Assembly: GCA_003568945.1 (NCBI GenBank) | Contig: BDIP01000270.1 | Location: 1-22,952, forward strand | Source: Kipferlia bialata | Taxonomy: Eukaryota; Fornicata | DNA length: 22,952 bases | Direction: 5' to 3' | Shown here: positions 1-13,616 of the stretch, piece by piece | Position numbering within the stretch: the first letter of the stretch is position 1 | Layout of the letters: each line of letters starts with the position of its first letter | The notes under the pieces: generated by a model | Seen by the model: the letters and a program-made list of their open reading frames with translations, nothing else | Database searches by the model: none | What the model was told of the DNA's origin: nothing | Position numbers and translations under genes: made by a program

Positions 1-48
<48 letters not shown>

Positions 49-63
49 TCTCTTATACCCCAG
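1..63 (+). repeat. (TC)n tract and acceptor of a partial intron
   Basis: Perfect TC dinucleotides fill about the first 44 bases, then TATACCCCAG closes the intron before the first visible exon at 64. This is the left-hand example of the TC-type intron end seen throughout the gene. Confidence 0.85.
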
Positions 64-3000
64 AGCTGTGCTGCCTAAGCTCCGTGTAGACATGCCCAAG
101 TCCCTTGGTCTGCCCCTGACCTGTGTGGGGGAGGTGTCCAGCACACCCCTTACACTCACAAACACAGGTATATATATATATTATATAACTAATGTATATA
201 TGTATATATATGTATGTATGGGTCTGACCTGTGTGGGGGAGGTGTCCAGCACACCCCTCTCACTGACAAACACAGGTAGCCTCTCTCCCTCTCTCTCTCT
301 ATACACTCTCAGTATCTGGCCTATTAGTAGTATGTCTCTCTCTTTATCTCTCTCTCTCTCTCTCTCTCTCTACACCCTTACTGTCAGGCGATGTCCCAGC
401 TGTGTATGAGTGGAGGGCCAAGGCACCCTTCTCCCTAGAGCCTAGGACAGGGGTCATTGGAGTGGGGCAGAGGTATACTTATAGTATTACAGATATACAT
501 GATGGTATATATGTGTATAGAGAGAGAGAGAGAGAGAGAGTACCCTTCTCCCTGGAGCCTAGGACGGGGGTCATTGGAGTGGGTCAGAGGTATATATATA
601 TAAAAGTATCATATGATCCTTGTACTTCTATCCTAAGTGCCCCTGTCACTCTCTCCTTCCCCCCCGAGTGATGATTGTATTTTACACATTAATAATATAT
701 AGTGTAGACAGTGACTAACCCTAGCGCCCCTGTCACCCTCTCCTTCCACCCCGAGTCGGGTGGCACAGTGGAAGGCTCTGTAGTCTGTGTCCTATCACCT
801 AGTGGGATGGATAAGGGGGTCAGTGGATCATACCAGGTAGGGGAATCGAACCCAGGACCATGTGGATATCAACTGATGTCATTAACATGTGTTTTGATAC
901 CAGGTTGTCTCTGTCTGTGGCACTGCCAAGTACGCCTACCTCAAGTGCGAGGTGGAGAGAGAGACTACCCTAGACGCCGAGGAGGACAAGGAGGTGAGAG
1001 GCGTATGAATAGTGTCTTCACCGGGAATCGAACGCTGACCCTCAGGACCTCATGAGCGGGCGCGAGAGAGGTCTTGCCGCTAAGGAGGAGGAGGGAGAGC
1101 GGTCTCTGTCCTTTGGGGATGTGGCTGTGGGTACCAGTGAGAGGAGGACATTCTCACTCACAAACCTGAGCGAGGTAAGAGAACAGGTGATAATAGTGTA
1201 GTTACTGGGAATCGAACCCACACCAGGTGCCCGTGACTGTTTCCTCTCGGCTACTGAGTGAAGAGGAGGGTAGCAGAAGGGTTGGGCCTGGCAATGCCTT
1301 CAGCGTGTCCCCCAAGGTATGGTCTCTCTCTCTCTCTCTCTCCTTGCTTCCCCTGCTACGACCTCAGTCATTGGAAGTGTGCCCTCCGTGATCTCTCTCT
1401 CTCTCTCTCTCTTTGGACCCTTACTTAACCCCAGGATGGCGTTGTTGCCCCCTTTAAGAGTGTCACCTTCACAGTGAGGCACAAGTGCAACACACCGGGT
1501 GAGTATCTGTGTCATACAATAGCTCCATGTAAATATGTAATACTATTCGTTAATAACGATTCTCTATATACCTGTGTTAATGGCTCACTCCCAGGTGCCC
1601 AGAACACTGACACCGCAGTGGTCACCACCAAGGGCGGGATAGAGACTAGGGTGAGTGGATGTGTGTCTATATGTGTCTATATCACCGTCTCTCTCCCTCC
1701 CTCTAAACCCTTAACACCAGGTCTCTCTCTCTGCCCACACCATTGGACCCACCGTGTCTCTCTCTGAGAATGCAATGTACTTCGGAGGGGTGGTACCCGG
1801 GGAGTCAAGGTACCTTCTCTCTCTTTCTATCTCTCTTTAGACCAGTTCAATTTACATGTCCCACTATATTTCCCTCCCTGCTCCACGATCTCTCTCTCTC
1901 TCTCTCTCCTCCTTGCCCCTTATATCAGGTCCCACTTTGTCTCCCTCAACTCCACCTTCTCCCGCCCCGTTGCCTTCTCTCTCTCCCTGCCCGAGGCCAA
2001 GGTATCAGAATGTGTACATATACTGTTCCTACAATATGTACCTACAATATCAGTATATATAAATTCTGACACTAGGAGAGGGACACTGGCCCAGGTGTAT
2101 CTGCACCCCTATGTGTCAGTCCCTGCAGTGGGGTGCTGCAGCCCAATACCCCCATCAGGATCAAGGTATACTCTATATGCTACATATGCTACTCTATACA
2201 GTATATAGTATATATATATATACTATAAATATACTCTATATATATACACTATATATATATATATGTGTGTGTGTCAGTCCCTGCAGTGGGGTGCTGCAGC
2301 CGAACACCCCAATCAGGATAAAGGTATGTTATGTCTACGCAATTTTCACTATATATAATATGTGTATATATATATATACTATATATATGTGTCAGTCCCT
2401 GCAGTGGGGTGCTGCAGCCCAATACACCCATAAGGATTAAGGTACAGAGCATTCACAGTATATACCATTTACTTCTATACTTGGTATATGCACCATTTGA
2501 ATGTGTGTCAGTCCCTGCAGTGGGGTGCTGCAGCCCAACACCCCAATTAGGATTAAGGTATCACATATCTACTTCGACACACAAAGATATAGATGGTTCT
2601 CTCTCTCTCTCCTCTCTCACTCTCAGGTCACTCTGTGTCCCCCCGCGTCCTGTCCACCCATGCCTGTGGGGTGAGTTCTCTCTCTCTCTCTCTCACACAC
2701 ACACTTCCTTTCTATCAATATGAATGTATATATCTATATAGAGTCACAATATAGTCTCTCTCTCTCTCCCACCTCACCATTTGGCCTAAAGCCTCTCCTC
2801 ATCGATAGATATGTAGGTGTTGTGTCTGTTGCTGGCACTGCCCCTGTCCCCTTCACATATATACTACATGCACACTATGAATGCATATAAATTTGTGTAT
2901 ATGTATGTATGTACGTCTAACGTTAGTTACGTAGGAGCAGTCTCTGTGGCTGGCACTGCCCCTGTCCCCTTCATCTGTGCTGGGTCTGTGGTGCCATCAG

Positions 3001-4748
3001 ATCAGGACAGTGTTGCCAGGTATGTATACAATATATATATATTATATTTATATTGTTTCTCTATCTCTCTCTCTCTCTGTCTCTACACCCTTATTGACCC
3101 TAGGCCTGCCTTTGTGACCCCTGCCATGGTACTCAGATACATGGGAGTCAGAGAGAGCCTATCCTTCGATGATGTCCAGAGCTGGGTCGGAAAGGTAAGA
3201 CCAATTATCCGCCTCTACAGGGATTCGAACCCAGGACCTCACCCCCAGGAAGCTGGTGACGATGACACTGACATGTCTGAGTCCCCCCTCTATGATGCTG
3301 GGTATCCCGAGTATGCTGGTCCCACACCCTCTCTGTCCTACATGCCATTGCACCCATCGTTGGGGATGGCAGCGGCACTAGGTATATAAGTATTGAATAT
3401 AGAAGTGTGTGTGTGTCATATATATATACCCTCCCTTAGCTACATGCCCTTACACCCGTCACTGGGGATGGCAGCTGCGCTGGGTATGAGAAATGTATAT
3501 ATATAGATATACATGCATATAGCTACATGCCCGTACATCCACCACTCGGAATATGTATTGATACATATATGTATTTGTATAGAGATGTATGGTGTTTATT
3601 CAATATATACTCATCCTCAGGCTTCTCCGAGGGCCCCAATGCCATGAGTGCCAGTCCCCTTGTCCTCAGCACAAGGACAGTGGTGTTCCCAAGGTCTACA
3701 GGGTTAAGGTATGGGTATATATTTGTGTATCACACGTTGGCATTCACATTTGTTCATGTACAGATATATGGAGCAATGCACTCTCTCTCCCTCTACACCC
3801 TTATTCCAGGGTCGAGAAGGAAGTCTTGGTCTCCAACACATCATCCTACCCACTGCGGTGCATTGTGTCATCAGGTAAGAGAATAATAGAGAGAGGGGAA
3901 GAGATTAGTGTAATGAGCGGGAATCGAACCCAGGACCACCCTCACCCCAGGTGGCATGGGCACAGGCCACAAGGGAGACTTCTCCCTGTCTACCGAGGCA
4001 TTCCTCGTGCCACCCAACTCTGGGTTCCCTCTCCAAGGTATTTTACTCCCTCTTCTCTCTCTCTACACCCTTATATGAGGTGTCCTGTTGCAGGTACCAA
4101 TCCCTCTCTCTCTCTCTCTTCCTACCCGTTTCCTTGAGGTGCAGTGTCATCATGCACTCTTCTCTCTCTCTCTCTCTTTCTCTAACCCCTAGTACGCTAC
4201 ACCCCCAAGAGGCTTCGTACTGTTTCCTCCTGCACCCTGACTGTGATGGCATTCACCCCTGACTGCCTGAGGTGGCAGCTGTTCAAGAGACAGGTAATAA
4301 CCTACTATATATATATATATCCATAATATATTTTACCTATTATATATATATTTGTATATATCCATGTATAATATGATATATACTGACTCTCTCAGATGGC
4401 AGCTGTTTAAGAGACAGGCATGTACATGTGTACATATACACACATATATATGTACATATTTTTCAGGCCATCTTCGCCCCCCTATTTGCCTCTATTTTTC
4501 CATTCTCTTATTTCTCTCTCTCTCTCTCTCCCTCTAATTCCTAGGCAATCCCCGCCCCCCTGTGCGCCTCCATTTCCCTTGTGGGCAGCTCTGTCCCCAC
4601 CACATCCACTCCCCCACCCGTGTCCCTGTCCCTCCACCCCACCCACTCACCCCTGCCAATCGCAAACGCAGAGGTATATATGTATACTAATAGTGGTTCT
4701 GTTTTCAACATATTCTTCCCGTCGAACGTGCAGAGCTAGATTGTCTAT

Positions 4749-4794
<46 letters not shown>

Positions 4795-5737
4795 GCACAG
4801 GTTGACCAGTACCTGTGCCTCCCCCCCTCTGCCCCAGGGTGTGCCACCTCAGTGTCTGTGTCAGTGCACAACCCAGCTCAGGTAATAATATATATATAAT
4901 ATATATATAATATACGTATATATTCATATACTCTTTGTATATGTCATGTAGTGATATAGTCTCCTCCTTATCTCAGGACCGCATGGTTGTCCTTCCAGAG
5001 GGCATGTACCTCTACACCCTTATTCTCTTCTACACCCTTATCTCAGGATCCCATGGTTGTCCTCCTAGAGGGCATGTCCCTAGGCACCAGTGGAGACACC
5101 TCAACACAGTGGACACCAGGAACAGGGGTATGTACTCATAAAGTACACCCAGCGGGAATCGAACCCGCATCTCACCCCCAGGCAAGCGGCCTCCTCCTGG
5201 CAGACACTGACGTCATCGCCTTACCCCCTGGTGCCAGTAGTGTCATCACACTCGCTGGGGTGCCCCCTCAGCACTCTCTCCTCGGGAGGTACGTCTCTTT
5301 CTCTCTCTCTCTCTCTCTCCATGTACACACAAACATTAGAGAGGTCATATATACTCTTTGAAGAACCTCGGAAGGTACCCTTACTGCTCCTCTCTCTCTC
5401 TCTATATATATACTCTTTGAAGGTACGTTTCATGTCTCTCTCTCCGAGTGTAACATTTGAGCGATATCATTTGAATACAATGATATATTTTATTCTTTCT
5501 TCCTATTTCTCCCTTATTGTCAGAGCAAAGTCCAAGAGTGCCGAGAGCACCATACCCCTGACACTATATATAATATAAATATTAATATCTATATCTACGT
5601 TAGAAGATATTTTGCTCTCTTCTCTAACTGGCGCCTTACTGTTAGGGGAAGGTCCAAGAGTGCCGAGAGCACCATCCCCCTCAGGATGAGGCTGAATGCA
5701 TCCAGTAACAGTGTGGTCAGTTGCAAGGTATACACTC

Positions 5738-5770
<33 letters not shown>

Positions 5771-6488
5771 GCATATATATCCCCCTGAGGATGAGGCTGA
5801 ATGCATCCAGTAACAGTGTAGTCAGTTGCAAGGTATGTTCTAACATAGACAGTACTTTTGTTTGCTTGCCCTCACATCCCTAATACCAGGTCATCCCCTC
5901 TGGTTCCCACTCTCTCTCTCTCTCTCTCTCTCTCTACCCCCTTACTTCCAGGTCATTCTCTCTGGCTCTACCCCTGACATCCGTGTGAGGACAGGGCTCG
6001 AGACAACACCTCTCGTCACTGGGAAGGTACCGTGAGTATGAACAGTATACTCATTTCCAAATTGATATGTGATGTAATATGAAGTCACATGTTGTTGCAT
6101 GGTGGAAAATATTGTTTCATTAACATATTGAAGTATACTATTAGTACTGGTCTCCGTATACTTATTGTAGAGTGGCCCCCGTATGCACCGACCCATATAC
6201 TGTATATGAGTGACCTCTCTCTCTCTCTCTCTCTCTCCCTCTCTAGTACTAGTATATTGTACTTACAGCAGGGTGGCCCCCGTATACACAGACCCATTGT
6301 TGCCCTGCCCACTGTGTCTGTGGGCAGCAGGGTCAGTGCGGTACTGTCACTGGTATCTAGGTTAGTAATGTAATGGTATATATATGCAAGTATATATACA
6401 GTGTATATATATATTATACTAGTATATATGCCCTGCCCACTGTGTCTGTGGGTAGCAGGGTCAGTGCTGTGCTGACACTGGTGTCAAG

Positions 6489-6519
<31 letters not shown>

Positions 6520-9443
6520 CCCCCCCCCTCTCTCTTACTCTCTCTTACTCCTAGGGCCTCCACCCCCACTGACATATCCATCCGTGCCCCCCTGTGCTCT
6601 GGACTGGACTGTCTATCCATATCACCAGAGGCACTGACACTCGGACCTAGAGAGACAGCGCAGGTATATTAATATATGCATCAATATATATATATTAATA
6701 TATACTATTGTACGTATAGTGTATATATAGTAGTATATCACCAGAGGCACTCACACTTGGACCTAGGGAGACAGCGCAGGTATGTATATATATACTGGCA
6801 TTGAGTGTTGTGAACTATATATGAATTGTGTGTCCTAACCCCCAGGTTCAGGTCACTCTCAGAGGTGACACCTTTCCCCCTTCATATACATAATCATTCA
6901 TATATATATTTGAATATTTCTCTTATATTTGTTATATGTACTCACTGTTAGGTCCAGGTCACTCTCAGAGGTGACACCTCTCTCCCTCTGGGTCCCTTTG
7001 ACGAGTCACTGTCCCTGTCTGTCACACCAGGTGTGTGTGCGTCTCTCTCTATCGCTCTCTCTCTACATATGTATATATTCTAATGTATATATATATGTAT
7101 TGGGTCCTATCCTCACCCCAGCTGGCATGGCACCATCACCCCTTTCGATCCTCAGGGCATTGGGATCAGGTATAGCAACATATGTATAGAATATATACTG
7201 TATATACTATATATATATTATTAATGTTGGCATGGCACCATCATCCCTCTCCATCCTCAGGGCACTGGGATCAGGTATGCATCTGTATATGTATATATGT
7301 ACTGTATATATACTATATATATATATATAGTATAGTAGTTGGCATGGCACCATCACCCCTGTCCATCCTCAGGGCACTCGGATCAGGTATGCCTCAGTAT
7401 ACGTATAAATATATGTATATATATGTATTACTGTATATCAATATCTATAATAGGTATATATACCCTCTGTCAATCCTCAGGGCACTCGGAACAGGTATAA
7501 CTGTATATGTATACTCTATATACTCTCTCTCTCTCTCTCTCTCTCTCTTACTCTTAGGTGGAACTGCCCTGCCTGCCAGTGCCTTCCCTGCCCCCCTGTC
7601 AGGTGTAGTAGAGACAGAGGAGGAGGAGAGAGAGAGAGAGAGCGCCATGGTCAGACTGGTGGGAGAGGTGGTACGCAGAGACGTCACGGCTGAGCCAGCA
7701 AGGTAAGAAAAGAAGAGAGAATGTACCAAGCTGGAATCGAACCCACAGCCTCCTAACAACCAGACTGTCCCTGGACGCTGTCAAGGAGAGGGAGGAGGTC
7801 TCCTTTATCGTGACACTCCATAACAACGTGGCTAGCGCTGTGCCATTTGCTGTGCAGATGGATGAGGGAGAGAGAGAGGACATGGAGGGTACCAGTAAGG
7901 GTGTAGCCTCTTTGAATAAGGGTGTAGTGCCCTTTGGCTCTGTGGAGCAGGGGACTGGGCATGTCATGGTGGAGCCTTGCTCAGGTACATATGTATATGT
8001 ATACACACACCCATATGTATATATATATAGAGAGTGAAAGAGAGATAGGGAGCATGTTATGGTGTAGCCATGCTGATATATGTATCAGTAGTATGAATTA
8101 TTCTCACTCTCTCCCCCTCTACACCCTTAATATCAGGTGTGATCCCTGCCGATGGCAGAGTGAGACTCTTTGTCAAGTACTCCCCACAGCGGCTCGGCCT
8201 GATCAGGTACCCAGCTCTACGTTTCTCTCTCTCTCTCTCTCTCTCACACCCTACACCCTTTTCTCACAACTAGGGCCTCTCTCAATGTCAACCTCTCTGC
8301 CTCTGCCCTCTCTGGTGTATCTCTCTCTCTCTCTCCCTATATTTATACAGACTTACCCCCAGGGCCTCTCTGAATGTCCACCTCTCTGCCTCTGCCCTCT
8401 CTGGTGTGTGCACCGGAGGAGAGGATGAGGGGGAGAGAGAGAGAGATGACGAGTGTGGTGCAGTGGTGAGGGTACCCGTGACACTCGAGGCTAGACTGCC
8501 TAGCCTACTGATCAGGTATGTATATGAACACACTGGGAATCGAACCCACGCCCTCCGAGTCTAACACTAGCACGGTTGCCTCCAACTGCACCTCCACCCA
8601 GCTCTATGACTACATATATGTACACACAGGGAATTGAACCCACGCCATCTGAGTCTAACACTAGCACGGTGGCCTCCAACTGCACCTCCACCCAGCTCTA
8701 TGACTACATCGATGTCAATGCACTCAACAGACACCTGCAGGGAGAGAGAGACATACACGAGATCACTCTCACAGAGGGTATGGGTGTATTAATACATATT
8801 TATATGACCAAATTGTACATATATATATGGGGAATGTGTATATGTTGAGATATACCCTCATTGCTACAATATTCTTGATGCTTACACCGATATAGTTAGT
8901 ATGTGTATTGTTATGTGCTTACACCTAGGTACCTTGCAGGAGCAGCAACTTGCTCTGGAGCACATTGAGACGTTCCCAGTACTGTTCAGGTATCTCTCTC
9001 TTGCAACCTCCACTCCTAAGGAATTGTATGAAAATCTATCCTTCACTCGTCTTCCTAGGACTCTTTAGATACATGTGTCTCTACCTCTCTCTCCACATTA
9101 ATTGTTTACTCACTCCAGACCCTCTGTCCCTGCCTCCACACCCCTCCTCTCTCCCCCCCCCCCCTATGTATGTATATATGTAGCCCATTATAGTTTCTAA
9201 TCCTAGGCCCTCTGTCCCTGCCTCCACCCCCCTCCCTCTGGGTGCACCCTGTGCAGACCCAGATGCTCATAGGTATATGTATAGATAGAGAGAGAGATTG
9301 ATATATAGAGAGGTAGAGAGGTTGATAGATATAGATATATTTGCATGTGTATATATACATCTTCCACTGGGTACACCCTGTGCAGACCCAGACGCTCATA
9401 GGTATAAGGATAGATGTGTATATATAGAGAGAGAGAGAAAAGA

Positions 9444-9486
<43 letters not shown>

Positions 9487-9767
9487 CATCTACCACTGGG
9501 TACACCCTGTGCAGACCCAGATGCTCACAGGTATGTGTATATATACTGGTAGATATATATTAGTATATATATTATATCTTGTTAACGTCCCTCTCACTCC
9601 CAGCACTGACAGGGTCACCCTGGGACTGGAGAACCCTGGACCACTCACGGTACGTCAATGATACATATAAGTGTATGCATATACGTATATAGTGTATATA
9701 CTGTATGTATCCTTATACATCAGGTCACCCTCAGTATATCTGTCCCAGGTGTGCAGCAGGACATGCC

Positions 9768-9808
<41 letters not shown>

Positions 9809-10010
9809 CTAATATCAGGTCACTCTTCGTATACCTGTCCCAGGTGTCCAGCAGGACATGCCCTCTCTCTCTCTATATATATATATATATTTATACTAAT
9901 ATCAGGTCACCCTCCGTCTATCTGTCCCAGGTGTCCAGCAGGACATGCCCACTGCACCATGGGCCAAGCAGCCACCTACTAAGGTATGTATAGTATATAT
10001 ATAGCACATA

Positions 10011-10047
<37 letters not shown>

Positions 10048-11997
10048 TTGTGTATATACTCTATATATATACTTGGACATGCCCACTGCACCATGGGCCA
10101 AACAGCCACCCACTGAGGTGTGTGTATTGTTTATAGTATAGTACACATTGTGTATGTGTGTTCCCTGTGTCCTAACTCGCGTTATTCTCTATGCTAACTC
10201 GCGTAGGAGGAGGCCACCATCCGTATGTATGTAGACAACGGTGTCTTTAGCACCTCCTCTGTGACTGTCACCCTGGCCCCACAGGAGAAGGGGCGGATAT
10301 CACTCTTCCATAGGCACATATACAGGTATGTATATGTATATATATATATATACAGGTATATAAATGTGTATGTATACTGTCACCCTGGCCCCACAGGAGA
10401 AGGGGCGGATATCCCTGTTCCACAGACATATATACAGGTGTGTGGATGTATATTCATATATATATATATGGGTATATTAATGTATATGTCAACTGTCACC
10501 CTGGCCCCACAGGAGAAGGGCCGGATAACACTCTTCCACAGACATATCTATAGGTGTTGTATGTAGTGTATATACAAAATTACATATAGACATATATACA
10601 TAGGTGTATATATATATGGTACATGTGGCATTTCATGAGAAGGGGAGAATATCTCTCTTCCACAGACATATCTACAGGTATGGAAGAATATATCCTTCTC
10701 ACTCTCTCTGTCTGTCTCAACACCCTTAATGTCAGTGGGGTGCATGAGCTCCGTCTGCTCTCTCTCTCTCTCTCNNNNNNNNNNNNNNNNNNNNNNNNNN
10801 NNNNNNNNNNNNNNNNNNNNNNNNNNNNNNNNNTCTCTCTCTACACCCTTAATGCCAGTGGTGTGCATGAGCTCCGTCTGCTCTGTCAGGTGGATGACGG
10901 GAGGGCATTCCTCCTATTGCTGTTAGGTTAGTAATAATATATATATATGTAGTATGTACATATACTGATACTGAAGTACTCTCCCTCTCTAACCGGCAGG
11001 CCAGACCCTTAACACACACACACACACGCGCTCTCTCTTTCGCTCTCTCTCTCACTCTCTCCCTCCCTCTCTAACTGGCAGGTCAGACCCTGACCACTGC
11101 ACGTGTCCCCACCCCGTCCTATCTCTATTTCTCTCTCTCTCTCTCTCTCTCTACACCCTTATTCTCTCTCTTACCTTCAGGTCAGACCCTGACCACTGCA
11201 CGTGTCCCCACCCCGTCCTCCCTCAGAAGGCCTACCCGCTCCAGAGAGAGACTGTCTGCAACAGGTATATTGTACCAATGCTAGATTCCGGGAAAATACA
11301 TTCTCATGGGCTAACGTGGATACAAGTTCTACGCACTATCATCTCTGTAAAGAGAGACTATTGCGTGCTTCTGAGTGTATACCAACTCCAGGTGCCAGCA
11401 GGCGTGGCATGTACACCAGGGACGCAGAGAGAGAGGCAGAGGCAGAGGGCACAGCCTCCCCTGTCGTGCTGACCCCACTCTCACTCCCACTCGTACCAGT
11501 GGCACTAGGTATGTATATATATACACAGATATATGTATTCATTCCACTCATTCCACTAACATTGTACATATGAATATACAGTATTAGTATTGTGGGTATA
11601 TACTTATGCCATGTATATTAACCCCAGGCGAGGCCTGTCCCCCTGTGCAGCTCCTGACCCTGTCCAACCCAGCGGCAGAGCCAGTGGTGTACTACATACC
11701 TCAGGTAGTGTGTGTATATATTATTATTCATATACGTATATGTATGTATATATGTGTGTTCATGTATATACTCTGTCCAACCCAGCTGCAGAGCCAGTGG
11801 TGTACTACATACCTCAGGTAGTGTATATATATATAAAGATATTAATGCATATGTGTATGAATATATGTGTGTCCTTGTATATACTTTGTAGATATGTGTA
11901 TTGTGTGTGTGTGTTGTGAGAGTATGTGAGTCTCGCTCTCCCCCCTTCAGCTACCTTGACTCTCTCTCTCTCTACATATATACATATATACACACAC

Positions 11998-12028
<31 letters not shown>

Positions 12029-13272
12029 AGATCAACTACCTCTTGGCTGGGATGACTCACTCTCTACATTTATATGTGTGGCTAATTCCAGACTGCTCTT
12101 GACAAGATTAACTCCCTCCTTGGCAGGGCTGACTGCCCAGTGCTGCACGTACTGAACCCCCTCGGCATTATCCCAGGTTGGTGTACTTACTGTACAGTTA
12201 TAGTATATGTATACATATAAATATATATATAGAGAGAGAGAGGGTCAGAGCTGACCGATACTAGCCATGGATATTGTATGGTATTGTTTCTATGTTAAAG
12301 TACACACATATGTATCTAACCCCTCCTGATGTCCGAGTCCTCCATAGTCCCTATTCTCTCTCTCTGTCTCTCTCTAACCAAAGGCCACTCCTCTACCGAT
12401 GTACGTATCCTCCACAGGCCCCTACAGGCATGCAAGTTCAGAGTGCCCCTGCCCATACACGTCATGTCCCAGGTACTCTCTCTCTCTCTCTCTCTCTGTA
12501 CACCCTTTATAGGTTACTGTATGAAGATTTTGCCCCTGATGGGAATCGAACCCATGGCCTCCCCCCTCTAATAGTAGGCCTCTGCGTCTGGTGCCTCCCA
12601 GGATGATGAATATACAATTACTATTTTTGCCCCTGATGGGAATCGAACCCATGTCCTCCACCTTTTCATACTAACCCTAGGCCTCTGCCTCCGGTGCCTC
12701 CCAGGATGATGTGGCACCAGTGGAGGTCACAGAGACACAGCTGGAGGTACGTAAATATAGATATGTGTGTGTGTACGGTATGGGGAGAGAGAGGGAGAGA
12801 GAGACTAGTGGATTTGACGGAGACACAGCTGGGAGTGTATTTAATATTTGTGTGTAGATATAGATACATGGGTAGAGAGAAATGTAAAGGGCCCACGTAC
12901 TTCTCTCTCTCTCTGTCTGTTATAGGTATATAGTGAAATTTCTCCCTTTCTAACACCCTTACCCCAGGGTGTGTATGACCTGCTTAACTCGCGGTTCGGA
13001 GGAGACAGGGAGAAGGAGAGCGTCACAGGTTAGATTGATATGGTATATGTTTGTAGTAAGACTCTATTGATGTGGGCTCGATCCGCGCTGAGTATATGTA
13101 TATTCTAGATAGGCTGAGTATATATTCTAGTCGTTGTGTCTTCCCCGAAGTGCTTCTGGGAGGACCAGATATACGACTCATCATTTAGTACTTGTACAAG
13201 TATTAGTCTTACCCTCACTCCTAGGCCCTGACACTGTTACCTTCAGACCCACCGGCATGAACATAATAGTAT

Positions 13273-13303
<31 letters not shown>

Positions 13304-13449
13304 AGTATATATACATATAATACACACTATCATATATACATATATGTGATATGCTATCAATAGGCCCTGACACTGTCACCTTCAGACCCACTGGCATGAT
13401 ATACATATACACATATTACATAGCTATATAATGAATTGGACATTTTATG

Positions 13450-13487
<38 letters not shown>

Positions 13488-13584
13488 CATTAGTATGCTT
13501 ACCCCTAGGCCCCGACACTGTCACCTTCCGCCCCACTGGCATGAACAGTCCCAGCAGAGTAACAAGGGCATTGCAGGTATTGAC

Positions 13585-13616
<32 letters not shown>

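Noticed and set aside
68-409. Open frames running through TC and TA repeats (rows of S/L, Y/I/T or E/R) as separate small proteins
   Set aside because: They are read-through of intron microsatellites joined to exon fragments; the spliced model uses each exon in one consistent frame.
2817-2934. Acceptors at 2816 or 2934 for the exon ending 3019
   Set aside because: Both put the clear VSVAGTAPVPF reading out of frame with the preceding exon; acceptor 2926 restores it.
837-12680. True tRNA genes at the GGGAATCGAACCC sites
   Set aside because: Only the T-arm and part of the variable loop are visible; no D-arm (box A), matching acceptor stem or anticodon arm could be found around any of them.
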